Positions 1 through 12,401 of a stretch of 48,428 nt of DNA are shown here, piece after piece. A model generated the notes under the pieces. The model searched no databases and had not been told where the DNA came from. It worked only from the letters and a program-made list of their open reading frames with translations. The first letter of the stretch is position 1. Each line of letters starts with the position of its first letter. Source of the DNA: Polytrichum commune (Eukaryota > Streptophyta > Polytrichopsida > Polytrichales > Polytrichaceae). Made by a program: the position numbers and the translations under genes. The stretch lies in contig OX485804.1 in assembly GCA_950295325.1 (NCBI GenBank), forward strand, positions 36,024,001 to 36,072,428, given 5' to 3'.

Positions 1-1560
1 CACATGTCATCCAAGAGAATATCATTGTGCAATTCCAAGCTTTAATCTGAGAATTTGAGAAGGCTTAACGTCTTAAGATAGGCCCAGAATGAGGTGAGGA
101 GGAATAGGAGATAATTGCCAGTTGAGTATGCACTTGGCAATTCATTTCTGGAAATGAGGACCTGATTCTTGGAGATTTGTTCCGGAATCTACATAAAACG
201 GAACGAGCTCGCAAGGCTTGAGAATGTTATGTTGGGGTGAGCGAGCCAGATTCATCATATCAATGTTGCAGGGAACCAAGCACCAGTTCGTTTGTTGAGG
301 TAATGTCCAAATGAATTACACGTCAAGACATTCAAAGCAAATAATGTGCTCATCATTAGACTGCTACAGTTAGAACCTTCTTCATCTACGTCGATGATTT
401 TAGAATGTTCGAGCTCAAGGTCTTTGAGGTCTGTTGCTAATCACACATTAGTCCAGCATACATGATCACCTGCAGCTACACATTGAAATGCTGAAAAAGT
501 CCTCAACTGCGCTGCAGTCTCATAGATGAATATATATGACATTTGTAATCGCGAAACTACGAAGAGGCGCGGGTGGAAACATAAGTAGCACTACTTATTT
601 TGAGCTCAGTAGGACCTATTTAACTCTTATGCTCATAGTCCTCGGATGTAACAATGTGCAAAGCCTCCATGTAAATGGGGTTGAGCCAAAACACCTAGAA
701 ATGGTCCAATGTGATAAGAAAACTTGAGGAACGGGGAGAGCCATAGAAGAGGATAGGAGAGGAGCACAGAGAGATCATCTTCTTCTCCATAGAGCTAATT
801 GTTCTCAAGTCTCTTCTTCATAGCTCATGGTTGGGTGGTCCGTGCCACGACATACCCCTCTAGTATTAGAAAGAAGAAAGAAAGACGACTCCAATGTTGC
901 CGCAATCGTGAATTATGGTTTTTCTTCATTTTCGAGTTGGTCTAAATCAGAAATATGTAATCCCGAAATGGTCACTTCAAGAATTAGAGGCCCCTCCAAA
1001 GACTACTGACTCCTTTCAAAGTTGAACACCTTGAATAGGCGTGGACGAGCTCCCCGGCACTTATTTTCTCTAAGAGCAAGCTCCTAGATTCCCATATGGT
1101 TGGTTGGAAAAAAAACCATTTCACTAGGATACCCCTACAACGATTGGATAGACCATAGGTGATAGGGTGCACTTGAAATCAAGTGCTAGGAAGGTCACCC
1201 ACATGAGTACTATGCATGCCTTAGGCGGATTAACCTCGGAGTTTTCATGGGCTCCATGTTCAAGCCTTGGGTTGAAGCCACCCTTACTCCTCCAAAATTG
1301 AAAACATATCAACATTGGAAGTACAATATTAAATTCGCAAACCGGAATTGCAAATCAAGAAGAGCCATACAACAAGTTATGGACTTGATAACCAACGAGA
1401 GGAGAGTGTGGATGACGAGCTGCGGAAGTGGCACTGAGTCACACTAATACTTGAGCTGGTTCTTGGACATGAATCATCAACTCATGGACAAAATCTTGGA
1501 ATTGTGAACGATATTGTGCCTAAATGGATAGAACAAAACATCGTGATGAGTTCTTATAGC
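1..1560. other. Unassigned flank or intron of the left-hand gene
   Basis: No conserved protein domain is readable in any frame; the frames present are 60-66 codons and look random. If the exon at 1627-2046 is real, this stretch is at least partly its downstream intron on the minus strand. From about 1380 to 1600 the sequence is similar to 41870-42090 near the other end of the window, including the shared core TTGGATGAG near 1578 and 42047. That part is therefore probably a dispersed repeat. I see no tRNA, microsatellite or transposon terminus here. Confidence 0.4.
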
Positions 1561-1626
1561 CCCTTATCTCTGCTCTTGGATGAGCAATGATCGGTTATGT
1601 GTGGATTTGTGCAATGTCATACATAC

Positions 1627-2046
1627 CTGCGAATTAACTTCACTTTGGGCGGAGTGGGATTGAGCTGATTGCTGCTGGAGCATCTCCTGCAGCAGCTGGC
1701 TCTGGTCCTCACCATGCACTTCATACACAGTGGAGTTCAAGTCGCCTGTGAAGGTGCCAGCCAAGTTGTTCTCCACGGCGGACTCCAACCCGGAGGAAGG
1801 CAGCTCCCCTAACCCTGGGAAGCTCGCAGATGGATCCAGCCTGTCCAGATTGCCCATGAAGTTCCCTATGTTCAAGCTCGTGGTGATGTTGCGGCCTGCC
1901 ACGTCGTGATGACTCTCACCAGCATGAGCATCCATCCCGAAAGCATCTTGGCATGAGCCATAGTAGGCCGAGTCATGGTCATACGTCGACATGTTGTTGT
2001 TGGTGTGGTTGTTGTTGGTGTTGTTGCCGCTGCTGTATCGCTGCAT
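1627..2046 (-). CDS. Coding exon, unidentified Asn/Ser/Gln-rich protein (N-terminal part)
   Basis: This is an open 140-codon exon on the minus strand. It starts at ATG 2046, in the context AAAATGC, and stops being coding at a textbook 5' splice site, CAG|GTATGT, with the intron beginning at 1626 in phase 0. The protein starts MQRYSSGNN and has Asn/Thr/His runs over residues 7-18. A Ser/Asp/Tyr/His-rich middle follows, then a Gly/Leu/Pro-rich patch (SFPGLGELPSSG, about residues 75-90), and the exon ends in a Gln-rich helix-like stretch (QSQLLQEMLQQQSAQSHSAQ). This composition is typical of the disordered N-terminal half of plant transcription regulators. No DNA-binding domain is present in this exon, so I do not name a family. 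The frame stays open upstream to a possible 3' splice site (GTGTGCAG, exon start 2088), so ATG 2046 may be internal. The next exon was not found between 1 and 1626. Exon reality is likely; identity is unknown. Confidence 0.7.
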
Positions 2047-2062
2047 TTTAAACCTGGATCGA

Positions 2063-2988
2063 GAAATCAATCTACAACCACTAATAACCTGCACACCAAG
2101 AATATCATGCTTTAAACAAACGAAGTCTGGATACTTATGTAGTGAACTTGTGAAATTATGCTGACATTATGAGATCACAGTAAGGTAAGGGAGGTGAGGA
2201 GTGAGGAGGTAGCTTATAGTTAGCAGTTAGGTAGGTTTTCCAGATGGAAACATCACATGTCAATTAATAGATCCCATCAATTTAGTCTTAGAAACCGCAA
2301 GTGGGCATTATAGTCAACAACTTATGTGGAAACTGTCAATAAATGAAATTCCTCGATCCGCAGTTGCACATACTAATCTCCAGTGCTACCCTTTTTTGTC
2401 CTCTTTTCTCAAGGATGAGGAGCAAGATAAGGAGCGGGGAATTTATTGTCCACAGTGAAATTAAGAAGAAATCAATCTACAATCACAGATAACCTGCACA
2501 CTCAACATGCTTTGGACAAATGAAGTCTGGATAATCGTAGTGAAATTATCACTAATGCGTTTTGACTGCGTTAATGTCAACTTATTGAGCAAAATAATGA
2601 CACAATTATCACAATTTCTCTCAGTGCAAACTTAGAATGTCGCAAAGTTGACAAACGAATATGACATTAAATCCACTGGATTCCAGTAGAGTATCCTGAC
2701 ATTGTGAGATCACAGCAAGGTAAGGAAGGTAAGGAGTGAGGAAATAGCTTCTTAAGGGGCAGTTTAATAGTTTTCCCGGGTGAAATCATCACTTGTCAAT
2801 TTATAGATCCCATCACATTTAGTCTTAGAAACCGCAATTGGTCATTATAGTCAACTAATTTTGTGGAAACTGTCAATAAATGAAACTATGAAATTCCTCG
2901 CTCCAAACTTGCATATACTTATCTCCTCTTTTCTCAAGCATGAGGAGCAAGGTAAGGAGCGAGGAGCTTATTGTGCACACTGCAATTC
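2063..2988. repeat. Tandem duplication of about 400 bp at the exon edge
   Basis: Copy A runs from about 2063 to 2464 and copy B from about 2468 to 2988. Both start GAAATCAATCTACAA, share an AACCTGCACAC block (the splice acceptor region on the minus strand), a GAGATCACAG block, a TTTAGTCTTAGAAACCGCAA block and end near GGAGC...TTATTGT. Copy B carries about 140 extra bases (about 2556-2693). Copy identity is high by eye but not exact, so the duplication is not very recent. It starts inside the exon-proximal sequence and therefore doubles a candidate 3' splice site. Confidence 0.8.
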
Positions 2989-3639
2989 TTATAGTTCAGC
3001 TCACACAATGTTTGTATAGTAGATCTTCCTTAAGGAAATCAATTACTCTCATTACCTTATAGCACAACTAGCGTACAAGATGACGTGAGGACTTCAAACA
3101 ATTGTCCACAATATTTAGAGCGAGCACCTCTGAATCTGTCTAATGTAGATCTGGATTCTTAATACGACGCAAGGACTTCTGCGATTCTCATGATTCCGAA
3201 ATCGCACTCAAGTACTCGAATTCTAACCTTCAATGTACATTATTAATTTCTTTGTTTTCTGAGACAAGACACTGAAAAACACAACAACCTTCAAACAATC
3301 ATGCCTCCCTGTATTATTGGAGGGTATTGTGTTTCACTTGCCTCCAAAGTATTCAACAAGAATGAGTGCACGCTTCTCTAACATTTCATTTTACTAAAGC
3401 ATGACGAGTCTAAAAATTCCGAAAGTTCTTGCAAATAAGGAGCGTGGAATTTCAAAGTGCCATTCATTTACAGTTTCTGCATCAATGTTTGACTGTAATA
3501 CCCACTTGCATTCTCGAAAACTTAATTGATGGGATCTGTAAATCGTCCTGCGATAACTCCATCTGGGAAAAACAATAAAAAAATCTGACATCCTAAGAGT
3601 TATGGTGGGTGAGAGAGAGAGAGACGTTGCGTTGCGTAC

Positions 3640-3768
3640 TTGGTTGGTGTCCGTGACGAGATTCTTCGACGAGGTCGCCAACGGGGTGGGTTGATCTCTT
3701 GGGAAGTTGCTGACATGACGGCTCGTCCCAACATGCATGAGCGCCACTTCAAAACTTGCTGGCCAAGC
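3640..3768 (-). CDS. Possible small upstream exon of the left-hand gene
   Basis: On the minus strand a 129-base stretch lies between a plausible acceptor (TTGTGTTGCAG, ending at 3769) and a plausible donor (CAA|GTACGC, intron from 3639). One frame is open for exactly 43 codons (A-W-P-A-S-F-E-V ... V-T-D-T-N-Q). Joining it in phase 0 to the candidate acceptor at 2089/2088 would keep the frame open into the 1627-2046 exon. Against this, a second frame is also open, no domain is recognisable, and the segment could equally be untranslated leader. It is listed because both splice signals and the length agree. Confidence 0.25.
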
Positions 3769-3779
3769 CTGCAACACAA

Positions 3780-5740
3780 GTCACACAACATCCAATATCG
3801 TTAATATGATTTGCAAGCTAGACTGACTTTCTTGAAATTCATGACCTCTAAATTTCAGTGCATGTACCAATTGCACATTACTCTCAATTGCTCAATAATT
3901 ACGGGCACGCTCTTTCCAGGAGCTCAAGTTGGAGGTATGATCTCTTCATCTGCATCTTAACCCGATCTATCAATTTTTGATCTCGGTATACATGATTCTC
4001 TCGAATCCATCGATTAGGATGATAAGTAGTAGTAAAAATATTATAATGCGGGAGTCTCATCCTGAGGGCTCCGGAGAACGAAGGGGCATTCGAGGTATGA
4101 AAATCTTTGGAAAAAAAAAGTTGCACTAATGAAGTAGAGGACAAGTATCGACGAACGCAAACAGAAGATTCCATGCACAGCTCTATATTTCTACCTGAAC
4201 AATATGTGCAGAAACATCTTGGAGAGGCTCCAGCGAAACTGAAACCCAAAAAAGAAGCAAGAAAAAAATTCCGGGCAAGAGAATTTGTGAATTCTGACAC
4301 AATATTGATCCGGTTGTTCCTACACATCTACGACTTCAGCATTCTAGATGATCAAGACAGCGGCCAGCTTGTACACTTTCTCCTCTTTAAATATTGGATC
4401 GCTAAGTTAAATGGGCAGATTGTCAGTAAATTGTGGAAGTAAGGTTGAACAAATCTAATTATCCTGAACAATGGATATTGACAAGAACATGCGTTACATG
4501 TAATGCTCACGCTAACTGCAACTCCGACTTCAGAAGGTATAAACACCAGAACTGCCAAGAATTTAGTATCTGTAGTACTTCTTGTTCATTTGGTAGAGGG
4601 AAGAACTAGAGTCAAGTCACTACTTCCTGCATGCCTTTAAACCTTGCTTGCAGGGTGTTGCAACACCAAAATGTCTTAATTCTAGGTAGAAAAATATCAG
4701 ATGAATGAAGCTGCAGTTGTAGGTAGATATCTGCATGGGGAGAATATTCCCAGGTATTTCCTATGGATGCGCCGACACCACGCGTGTTTTCTAAGTTACA
4801 AGGCAGTACTCCTGATGCCAATGTGTAGTCACCGAAACTCAAATTTGTCTGATGTAGGCATTTCATCATATGAAGAAGGTGATGTTCTAAACATATTGGT
4901 CGGTCTCTGGTGCGTAGAACAAATTAGCCTCTCGCAACAAATTCTTAGACGTATTTCAGCGCCAAATGTGGGAATAGTACTACTATATACCTGGGTCTGT
5001 GAGGCTTAAGAGCATGCAAAAATGCTACAGTTTAATTTTTGTTTCCTAGAATTTCACCACCCGCACCGGAAGGAGGCAAACCGTCCAAGACTAGAATCGT
5101 CTGAAGCGCGCGCTCAAATGATAAGAAAGAATTCCACTTCATTTTCATTTGTTAGCCTCCTTCCTGAAGAAATTAGAATGCATACACACTGACAGGCTCA
5201 GAGCTCGCCACAAGCACAACCATACTGTCAGACAAAGAACTTATTGCCCACTTAACAGCCTCGGCGTACTACTCTCTGTGCTCGAATGCTACAAAGAAAC
5301 ACGCGAGGCATACTTAGAAACCAAAAAGCGCTTAACATCATCATCAACAGTTACGAACATAATCCCTCCCTCTCGTCGACGACTCATTAGTGGTGCAGGC
5401 TTCGAAGTAAGAAGTTTTCGAAGTTCGGATTGAGGATTCCTGCATACAAAATAATCAACAGATATTGAAAAAGAGGGAAGGTTCAACCACATGAGTAGTG
5501 TAAATTCAGTCTTTGAGGTCTGTCTCTGACCTCCTCTAGATCTACCTCATGGCTCACAAGACGATGATCAGCCTTCACATGATCGAAGCGCAACATTCTG
5601 AGGACCGGATCGAAACGCAAAACAAACTTACTGCACAAAGGGAGGGTTAAGTTGGTCAACTTAACCCAAGGTCATCGCAGACACTAAACGAAGCTGCACA
5701 GAAGTGGGAGAATGATTTCGCATCAATAGCATGTAAATGA
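3780..5740. other. Unassigned, probably intron or leader of the left-hand gene
   Basis: Several open frames of 67-142 codons occur on both strands (for example plus 4107-4442, Lys/Glu-rich, and minus 3899-4327), but none shows a known domain and they overlap each other antisense. A GA run lies just before this stretch near 3610. Base composition is less AT-rich than the repeat territory to the right. I see no transposon termini. Confidence 0.3.
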
Positions 5741-5744
5741 AGTG

Positions 5745-6530
5745 CTCCATACAAAACGCCTATTGAAAATGTGCGTGGGGGAGGAAACCGTGCTTTGGAG
5801 AACTCTACTTGGGTTTCTTCAGAGCACATCGCACGTGATCACTCCTACTACCACCACCACCACCATCACCACCTCCTTGGAACTTTAAAAGTGGGTGGAG
5901 TTCCAGACGCCGCTTCTTATTGGCTGACAAAATCTTCCTACAGAAGCAAAAATAGAGGTAGAGAGGTAGATGGATAGGCAAAGACCGGAGCAACAAAAGA
6001 AAGCTGTCAATTCCTTCGTCTTTTCGCATGCTAGCTCCACCTTTGCCTGCAGGCTGGCCCCATGACAAATCACTCTACTCATCAAAGCCTAGTAGCCCGT
6101 CCTTGCTTCCCAACCTTGACCTTGTTGATCTTTCCTTCCTTTCTTCCTTCCTTCTGCCGCTAGTGATCGATCTGTCACATGAGCAAGCTATAAGCTCTCA
6201 TATATGATGATATGCATCCCCTGTTCTTGATGATGCGTGAATGAATGCCTCCAGCTTCCTGGATGCAGATTAGTGAGGGAGTTTGCTAGTGTGCCACTAA
6301 CTACCCAGAACCTGCTGGGGACCTCCTGTAATTAGCTAGCTAAACCTTTCCTTCTTGTAAGCTAATTGCAGGTTAGTGTGCAACTAACGAACTAAACTTG
6401 CTGCAATTAGCGAGCCTAGCCTTACTCCTTATAACCTAAATGCAGGTTAAGCAGCTTTCTATCGTCTGCAGTAGATGACTGGTCTGCTTTGTTGCGGTGT
6501 CTTCTAGTCTTGTCTTCTACGCAACTCATT
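5745..6530 (-). promoter_or_regulatory. Possible 5' leader and promoter-proximal zone
   Basis: This stretch contains a CCA repeat (5851-5873), a CACGTG core (GCACGTGATC at 5831-5840), CTTCC pyrimidine runs (about 6128-6157) and short GC-rich patches. Such a mix is common around plant transcription starts. Placed upstream of the minus-strand exon, it would suit a leader read on the minus strand. Small frames of 66-87 codons exist here but none looks like a protein. The assignment rests on composition and position only, with no TATA box or start site claimed. Confidence 0.2.
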
Positions 6531-7930
6531 GCCTATAATGATCATAATGTGATGGATCCATACATACATACATACAGTTGTGATTCAGTAGGATGAATAT
6601 CTTTTTCATTCCCTTTTGACCTTCAACCTTCCGCTCGGCTGCACATTTGTGATGAACAGTGAGGTTCGGATATTGGTCAAACACTGCCTGCCTGCATAAC
6701 CCTCTCCAGTTTAGTTAATCCAAATCTAAGTTGATGATGAGGTTTAGTTAAGGTACCTGTGCGGGTGTTCTTCATTCACTTTTCTTAATCGGATCCCTTT
6801 ATTTGATCGGTGTATGGTTCCGTGAGGATCAAAGAACAGACACCATAAAGACACATGTCTTTAAAGAGATTAGACTACAGCATCTTCAGATTTTACCAAC
6901 TACTCCGCACGCAATAGGTGAACACAATTGCGAGGACTTGTGTTATTAGTTATGATGTCGACAAACATGCACCTCCGGGGCGCTCCGATAACTGTATCTA
7001 AATCAAGGAAGGTTCGATTTTCAATCTGATTTTCGTTAATGCTTCATTGTGGAATCACTAATGTGATACACGTTTCATTGTGTAGATCCGAATGACGTCC
7101 ACATACCTTAGGTAGGGATCAGGAGACTGCCGCAAAACGAACAGTGTAACTTTTTGGGGACTTTGTTTTAGTAGGAGACCTGTCAGTCAGTCAGTCATTC
7201 CGCACTTGTAAACTTCAACGGTGGCCTCTTCAATGTACCTTCTGGTGTTGGGTAAAGCTGAGATTCAATGTTGCTAAGTCACCTGCAGGGTTTGGCTCTA
7301 GCGAAGTTACATGCCACACCTTTCTCCCGAAAAGAGCTCTTAGACTACATCAGTTGACGTTCTGTCAAATCACGTTGAAAGATCACTTCCAGTAGACTAC
7401 TTATCACGCATGCGATTTCCCCAAACAACCGATCATTGATGTTATGCATAAGCTGATTCAATCAGCTAGGTGCAAAAGATTCATGGGTCAGATTACAAGA
7501 CCAGGACTCTGGAGCAGCAGGATCTTGAAACATTTCCATAACCGGTCGCTCATCCAAGACTCAAGATAACTCTCTTGTGCTTTTCTATCCACGCAGAGAA
7601 CATTTCATCAATGTAACTTGTAGGTTACATCTATAAGCAGACCGATTATATCTCGTAAACGGTTTAAGTAGATGGATGTCTCGTTGTTATTGCAGCTCGT
7701 CATCCACTCGCTTCTCATCGGTTATGTACTTTATAACCATTTGGGCATCCTTTCTTTTGGGCCCTTCAATCATATTAGAGATCAACAACATGGTAAACTA
7801 AACTTAAGATGGGTGAGGGCTATGATGAATAGGGCATTGATCTTTTTGCAAATTTTCGCCCTTTCCGGAACGACACCTCATGTGCCAAATGGTGGTCGAA
7901 TGGTCGGTGGTCCTTATGTAGTCACTCTTC
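6531..7930. other. Unassigned intergenic sequence
   Basis: A short CATA microsatellite lies near 6561-6577. Otherwise I see no coding, RNA or transposon signature. Unlike most of the window it shows no obvious similarity to the dispersed repeats listed here until family C sequence begins near 7900. Confidence 0.35.
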
Positions 7931-8290
7931 TTTATTGGACACTTCAAAATTGAATGGTATATGACAAGGCTTGTAGTTAAGAATGGACACCAAATGGACA
8001 CGTATCACAATGAGCTTGGACTATGCGTTGAAAATATGTTAAACATTTTAGATTCAATTTTAACACAACAAGGAGGGCCTATGTGATCAGTTAAGAGAAA
8101 GAGAATCTTCACTTTGACCTTTTATAATTTTTGCACCTCAACCTTGATTTGAAACCTGAAATGTTGGTATGTGAGATTCGCAATTGTTATCCAGGATGAG
8201 AGAACTATCCCCAACTTGATCCAATAGCTTAAATTGTATGTGGAGTTGGATGTGCCCACAAGGGGGCCACATACCTTAGTCTACACGTGA
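7915..8290 (-). repeat. Dispersed repeat family C, reverse-oriented copy
   Basis: Read on the minus strand, this segment aligns by eye with 24585-24905 and 11990-12345. It shares a GTTGAGGTGCAAAA block, AGTGAAGATTCTC, a GGTGTCCATTCTT block, ACTACAAGCCTTG and an end near GACTACATAAGG. Copies differ by many substitutions and small indels, as expected for old dispersed repeats. No protein or clear terminal repeats were found, so the class is unknown. Confidence 0.65.
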
Positions 8291-9639
8291 ACATGGCTAG
8301 CCATATGATATATCAGTTGGAGAATTCCAGAGATAAATCTAGAAAAGTTTGGATAATATCGATAAATCTATAAAACTGAGAAAATATGGATGACATTGAC
8401 CCAAATAATGGCTTAACTAAGATTTAAGTAAATATAGACAAAAGATTTGTCCAATTTTTATAATGCACCTGAGAGTAAATTTACACAGGGTGACAGGTGA
8501 GACATGCACATTGTACAACAAATTACTTGGAAGAAAAAACTAGAAGAGTATGATGAAAAACCCAACTATACATACTTTGAGAAGTAATATGGCAAACAAC
8601 TCCCTCTAGATGTGTAAGTTTTCACAAATAACACAGTGTGTATGTAACTAACACGTTCTACAACAAGAAATGCAGTCCACATATAGGATTAGTTACAAAT
8701 AATCATTTCCATCATAAGGTCCGCCAATAAAAGCGCACATATAAAATTTCATTATGTCCAGAAATTACTTGGATATACAAAAATTCTATCATCTTATAAT
8801 TACCCACCAAATATCAAATTCTGACTCGCTATGTTAAAACTTTGATATCGGTCATGTAAGTTCTTAAATTTTTGAAACCATTATTCATATTGCGGATTAT
8901 TGAGACCACGCATTCAACTAAACCATATACGTGCCCAACAGTGGTTTCAATTATACATCCTGGCTTATAACCTGGTACTAAGTGAGAACGGTCAACCCCA
9001 TTCATGACATCCTAGTTTCCTAAGAAGCTTATACTAAATTTCAACTGTATTCTCCACATCCAAGTTATCATCACTACATTTCCTTTAGATGACGATGACG
9101 GACTAGCTACTTTTTCATACAATTTACAATACAATTAGCACAGGGAGATCACAAGCTATATACTTTTGTAAATCACGTGTAGTCATGGGTTGATTGAAGA
9201 TGGGCTATTTCTCTAAATTTCTTGAATATTTGGCATCCTGTTAGTAAATATAATGATGCTTTGAGTTATTCTCAAGACCCTACAGGTTAATGTAGGTTAC
9301 ACCATGAACTTATTTTATGGACTCTATTTTGTTTGTAAATTATACCCTTTATCAAGATCTTGTAATTTTGACATAAATTGACGTTAATCCATAACAGAAC
9401 AACAACAACATATTAACGGTACGTACAAACAAATTTGAATGATACATGGTTGCAGCACTATCTTGAAACAATCCAATTCTTTTTAGAAACCCCAAGTCTA
9501 TACACAAGAACAAATCATCATTGAGTCAATGTTTCCAGTTACTATCTGCTTGGAGACCCTCTGTGACATTGGAACCTCTCTCACCTTCCAATCTCTCTGT
9601 CTCTCTAACAAGCTTAACTCTTCCCTGAGTCTTCAACAA
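8291..9639. other. Unassigned AT-rich intergenic sequence
   Basis: No open frame of note, no tRNA and no convincing transposon ends. The sequence is AT-rich and structurally plain. Confidence 0.35.
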
Positions 9640-10360
9640 GCACCCCCTTGCCTAGGGGGTGGACACTCCATTGGAAACCTAAATGATGTGCATGGGTCAC
9701 TATGAAATTAAACCCCTTGTATACAAAAAGTTTATAGAGAAAAACAAATGTATACGTGCTAATGGTAGGCTAGAAAATGGACTCATGTATTTATACTAAG
9801 CTTCTCAATTTCACGTGGTAAAGGCTTCCACTACATATAAAATAATATAAATCATGCATGAAATAGCATGTACCACATATAAAATACACTTTCAAATTCT
9901 AATAAAAAGTCATTGGACATTTTTTCACCATAGCATGTAACTCAATATATGCATCAAACAAACAAAAACAAGAGCACAATAACTTAGCCTTAAACTGGAA
10001 AGCAAAACTCAAGGGAGTCTATGAATGCTCCAAGAGCCTCCAATTTGTAAATATGTAGAACCCTAATGCAAACCTTCCCAAGAATGAATATTGTAATCAT
10101 TAAGGACTAACACCATATGACAACATTGAACAAAAACGAGAATGAACTAACATATCTATTCTCAAAAAATTCTCTTAACCTCAGGACTCCCTTTTGTACA
10201 TCTACATTTACTTAAGAAACAAATTTCATTTAAAAATGTAGGCACTTGAGAAAAATAATGCCTTTCCCTTGTGTACACTAATGCCTCAAAAAATACCCCT
10301 TCTTACGCTCATATTAGTTCGTACATGCTATGAAGACCCTACCTTATGAGTAAAATCATA
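9640..10360 (+). repeat. Dispersed repeat family B, copy 1
   Basis: This segment aligns with 40930-41450 in the same orientation and with 31200-31880 inverted. Shared blocks include CCATTGGAAACCTAAATG, GGTAGGCTAGAAAA, GCTCCAAGAGCCTCCAA (inverted as GGAGGCTCTTGGAGC near 31460) and TGTACATCTACATTTACTT. The left end carries a short hairpin, CACCCCC...GGGGGTG, at about 9642-9662. No coding frame survives and no target-site duplication is clear. Confidence 0.65.
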
Positions 10361-10438
10361 TACTACCAATACTTTTTACCTAGCTTATTTTAGATAGAAT
10401 ATTGTATGGGTCATTTCATAAAAGCTATTATTGTTCCT

Positions 10439-10459
10439 ATTTATTTATTTATTTATTTT
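10439..10459. repeat. TATT microsatellite
   Basis: About five units of TTTA/TATT inside the right part of the family B region. It is a simple repeat with no other meaning visible. Confidence 0.8.
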
Positions 10460-10698
10460 TCTCTATGAATTGAAATTACCCTATTTTTTTCTCATGTAGT
10501 TTAATAAAATTTCGATAGTGACCTCTTGGTGACAATTAGTACTAAATGAGAAGTAACATAATGCCTGCTTCATAGTCAGATTCAACCAATCTTGTGTCAC
10601 TTCCATTCTAATTCTATCTTAAGTCTTGTTTTACTTCCATTCCGATCATTCCATAATTTCTTGGGATGTCAAGGAGTCCAATGGACGTTCATCGTTTA

Positions 10699-11202
10699 GG
10701 GTCACTTCACACACGAGCCAAGAGCCGTGAGATGAAATTGTGAGAGCCAAAAAGAAAGTGTCCAAAGGCCGTCACAAGACACTCCAAAATCATGTACTGC
10801 AGTCACGGATCCTCAAGTGTAGTGTGAAGTCATATGTGAGCGGGTGCTCAACCAAATGCTATTTCAATGAATTTCTATTCATGCGGGTCCTCACACATGA
10901 CAAAATAAAACGAATCAACAGTTGTGAGAGTCCGGAGTGCCATGGTCTCCCAATTTTGTGTTAGGCCTACCTCCAAGAGGTGGTTTTTGAAAATAATCCA
11001 AGTGACCATGAAACATGATCCACTCAATGCCATGTAGGAATCCATGTAGACTTTACATCCATCTTGCATCATTCACATACTCCGTTGGTCCCTCAAGCGT
11101 AGTGTAAAGCGAACTTGGACCGGCTCCGCCTTTTCCACCAATGAGAGTGTTTGAAGTGTAATGGTCACAGGCTCTCAGTCTCATGTATGAAGTAGTCTCT
11201 TG
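10699..11202. mobile_element. PIF/Harbinger-like MITE, degenerate copy
   Basis: About 500 bp aligned end to end with 23998-24495. The left terminus is GGGTCACTTCACACACGAG, preceded by TTA (10696-10698), and resembles the better copy's ends. The right terminus is decayed (GTATGAAGTAGTCTCTTGA). The interior shares CCAAGAGCCGTG, a GTGTCCAAAGGCCGTC block, CCTACCTCCAAGAGGTGG and GACCGGCTCC. A minus-strand frame of about 65 codons is shared by both copies, but it accumulates amino-acid changes freely and is not credible as a gene. Confidence 0.65.
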
Positions 11203-11274
11203 ACGTGCTCATTGACAACCATATTATTACCATCGTGTATGGAGATGAAGGGCTCTACAGCGAGTCACCCCTCA

Positions 11275-11421
11275 CATAACATTATTCAGATCCATAACAA
11301 TGTTCTGTAGGATTGACAGTATTCCACTGAATATTCCCCACATTCAGTCTACATGTGGAGAATATTCTATGGAATACTGTCAGTCCCACATAACAATGTT
11401 ACGGATCTGAACAATGTTATG
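11275..11421. repeat. 147-bp foldback hairpin
   Basis: Two arms of about 70 bases are inverted copies of each other with roughly 86% identity by eye. The left arm begins CATAACATTATTCAGATCC and the right arm ends GGATCTGAACAATGTTATG. The centre is near 11348. A single transcript would fold into a long, near-continuous hairpin. No target-site duplication was identified. It could be a deletion derivative of a foldback transposon or a small-RNA precursor. Confidence 0.8.
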
Positions 11422-11989
11422 CATTTTGAGGGTATTTTATGTTATTTTCTGACAACGAAACAAAGCGATTTGCTCATCTCCCAAAATTAAAATTAAAATT
11501 AAAACAGAAACCTGGCCCTCAATCGCCCAATCTTGGCAATTCCATTGACAAGCTCAACGGCTTTAGGAGGTGCTAAAGTACCACCACCAATTCATGGGGT
11601 GTAACACAAGCACTGGGGCTTCAAGTCAACTGGTATGTGATTTTCACCCAAGGACACTTAGTCCGTAGTTGTATTGCAGGCATTGAAGAGTCCAGCACAA
11701 CCCGATATTATACGTGAATCGAATTCCAGTGTGCATAATATTATTCAACTGACTTTGTGGGTTGGGTGGGACCGGGAATAAGCAAGATTCTATTCATAAA
11801 TATATTTTGTTTCCTTTTATTAGCAGAACATTGCGCTGGCACTAGCATTACCTTACTCCAGTGAGCAATGTAATGATATCATTCGAATGGAACGGATGAT
11901 AGCAGCCGAACAATGTTATGTGAACGTCAATTTCATCAAATAAGTTGAGAAGTCTTGACATCCGAGAGTCTAATAGGGTGTTTGCTTGC

Positions 11990-12345
11990 CCCTGCTTTGT
12001 GGGTACTTCCAACCCAACTAATTGGATGATATTAGGGATTGTCTCATCATCTGAGCAATTGCAAATCACAAAGATTGTAATTTCAAGTTTAAGAATTGGA
12101 GTACTTAGAGATGCAGAAGTTTAAAGGAATCTAGATGCAAACTTTTTTTTTCCTTTGTAAGTGATCATATAAGTCCTCCCAATTGTGAATTGTTGTTGAA
12201 CTTACTATAACGGTGTTTATATTATGAGCATATAGTCCAATCTTCTTGTGGCACGTGTTTTTGTAGTGTCCATTCTTTACTACAAGCATATCTAAGTGTT
12301 TAATCAAGAAGAATGACCACGTAAGGTCCACATCCTTTACTGCAA
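11990..12345 (+). repeat. Dispersed repeat family C copy
   Basis: Aligns with 24585-24905 and with the inverse of 7915-8290. Shared marks are GCAATTGCAAATC, TTTCAAGTTT, a GTGATCATATAAGTCCTCCC block, the GTGTCCATTCTT block and GAATGACCACGTAAGG near the right end. No coding content. Confidence 0.6.
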
Positions 12346-12401
12346 GGTGTACTGAATTTCTCTACTATGTGTCGGGAGACGTTGTTCATATATTCTTGCT
12401 A

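Noticed and set aside
4107-4442. 111-codon plus frame, Lys/Glu-rich
   Set aside because: Antisense to an equally long minus frame, no domain, no splice or start support; could not be defended as a gene.
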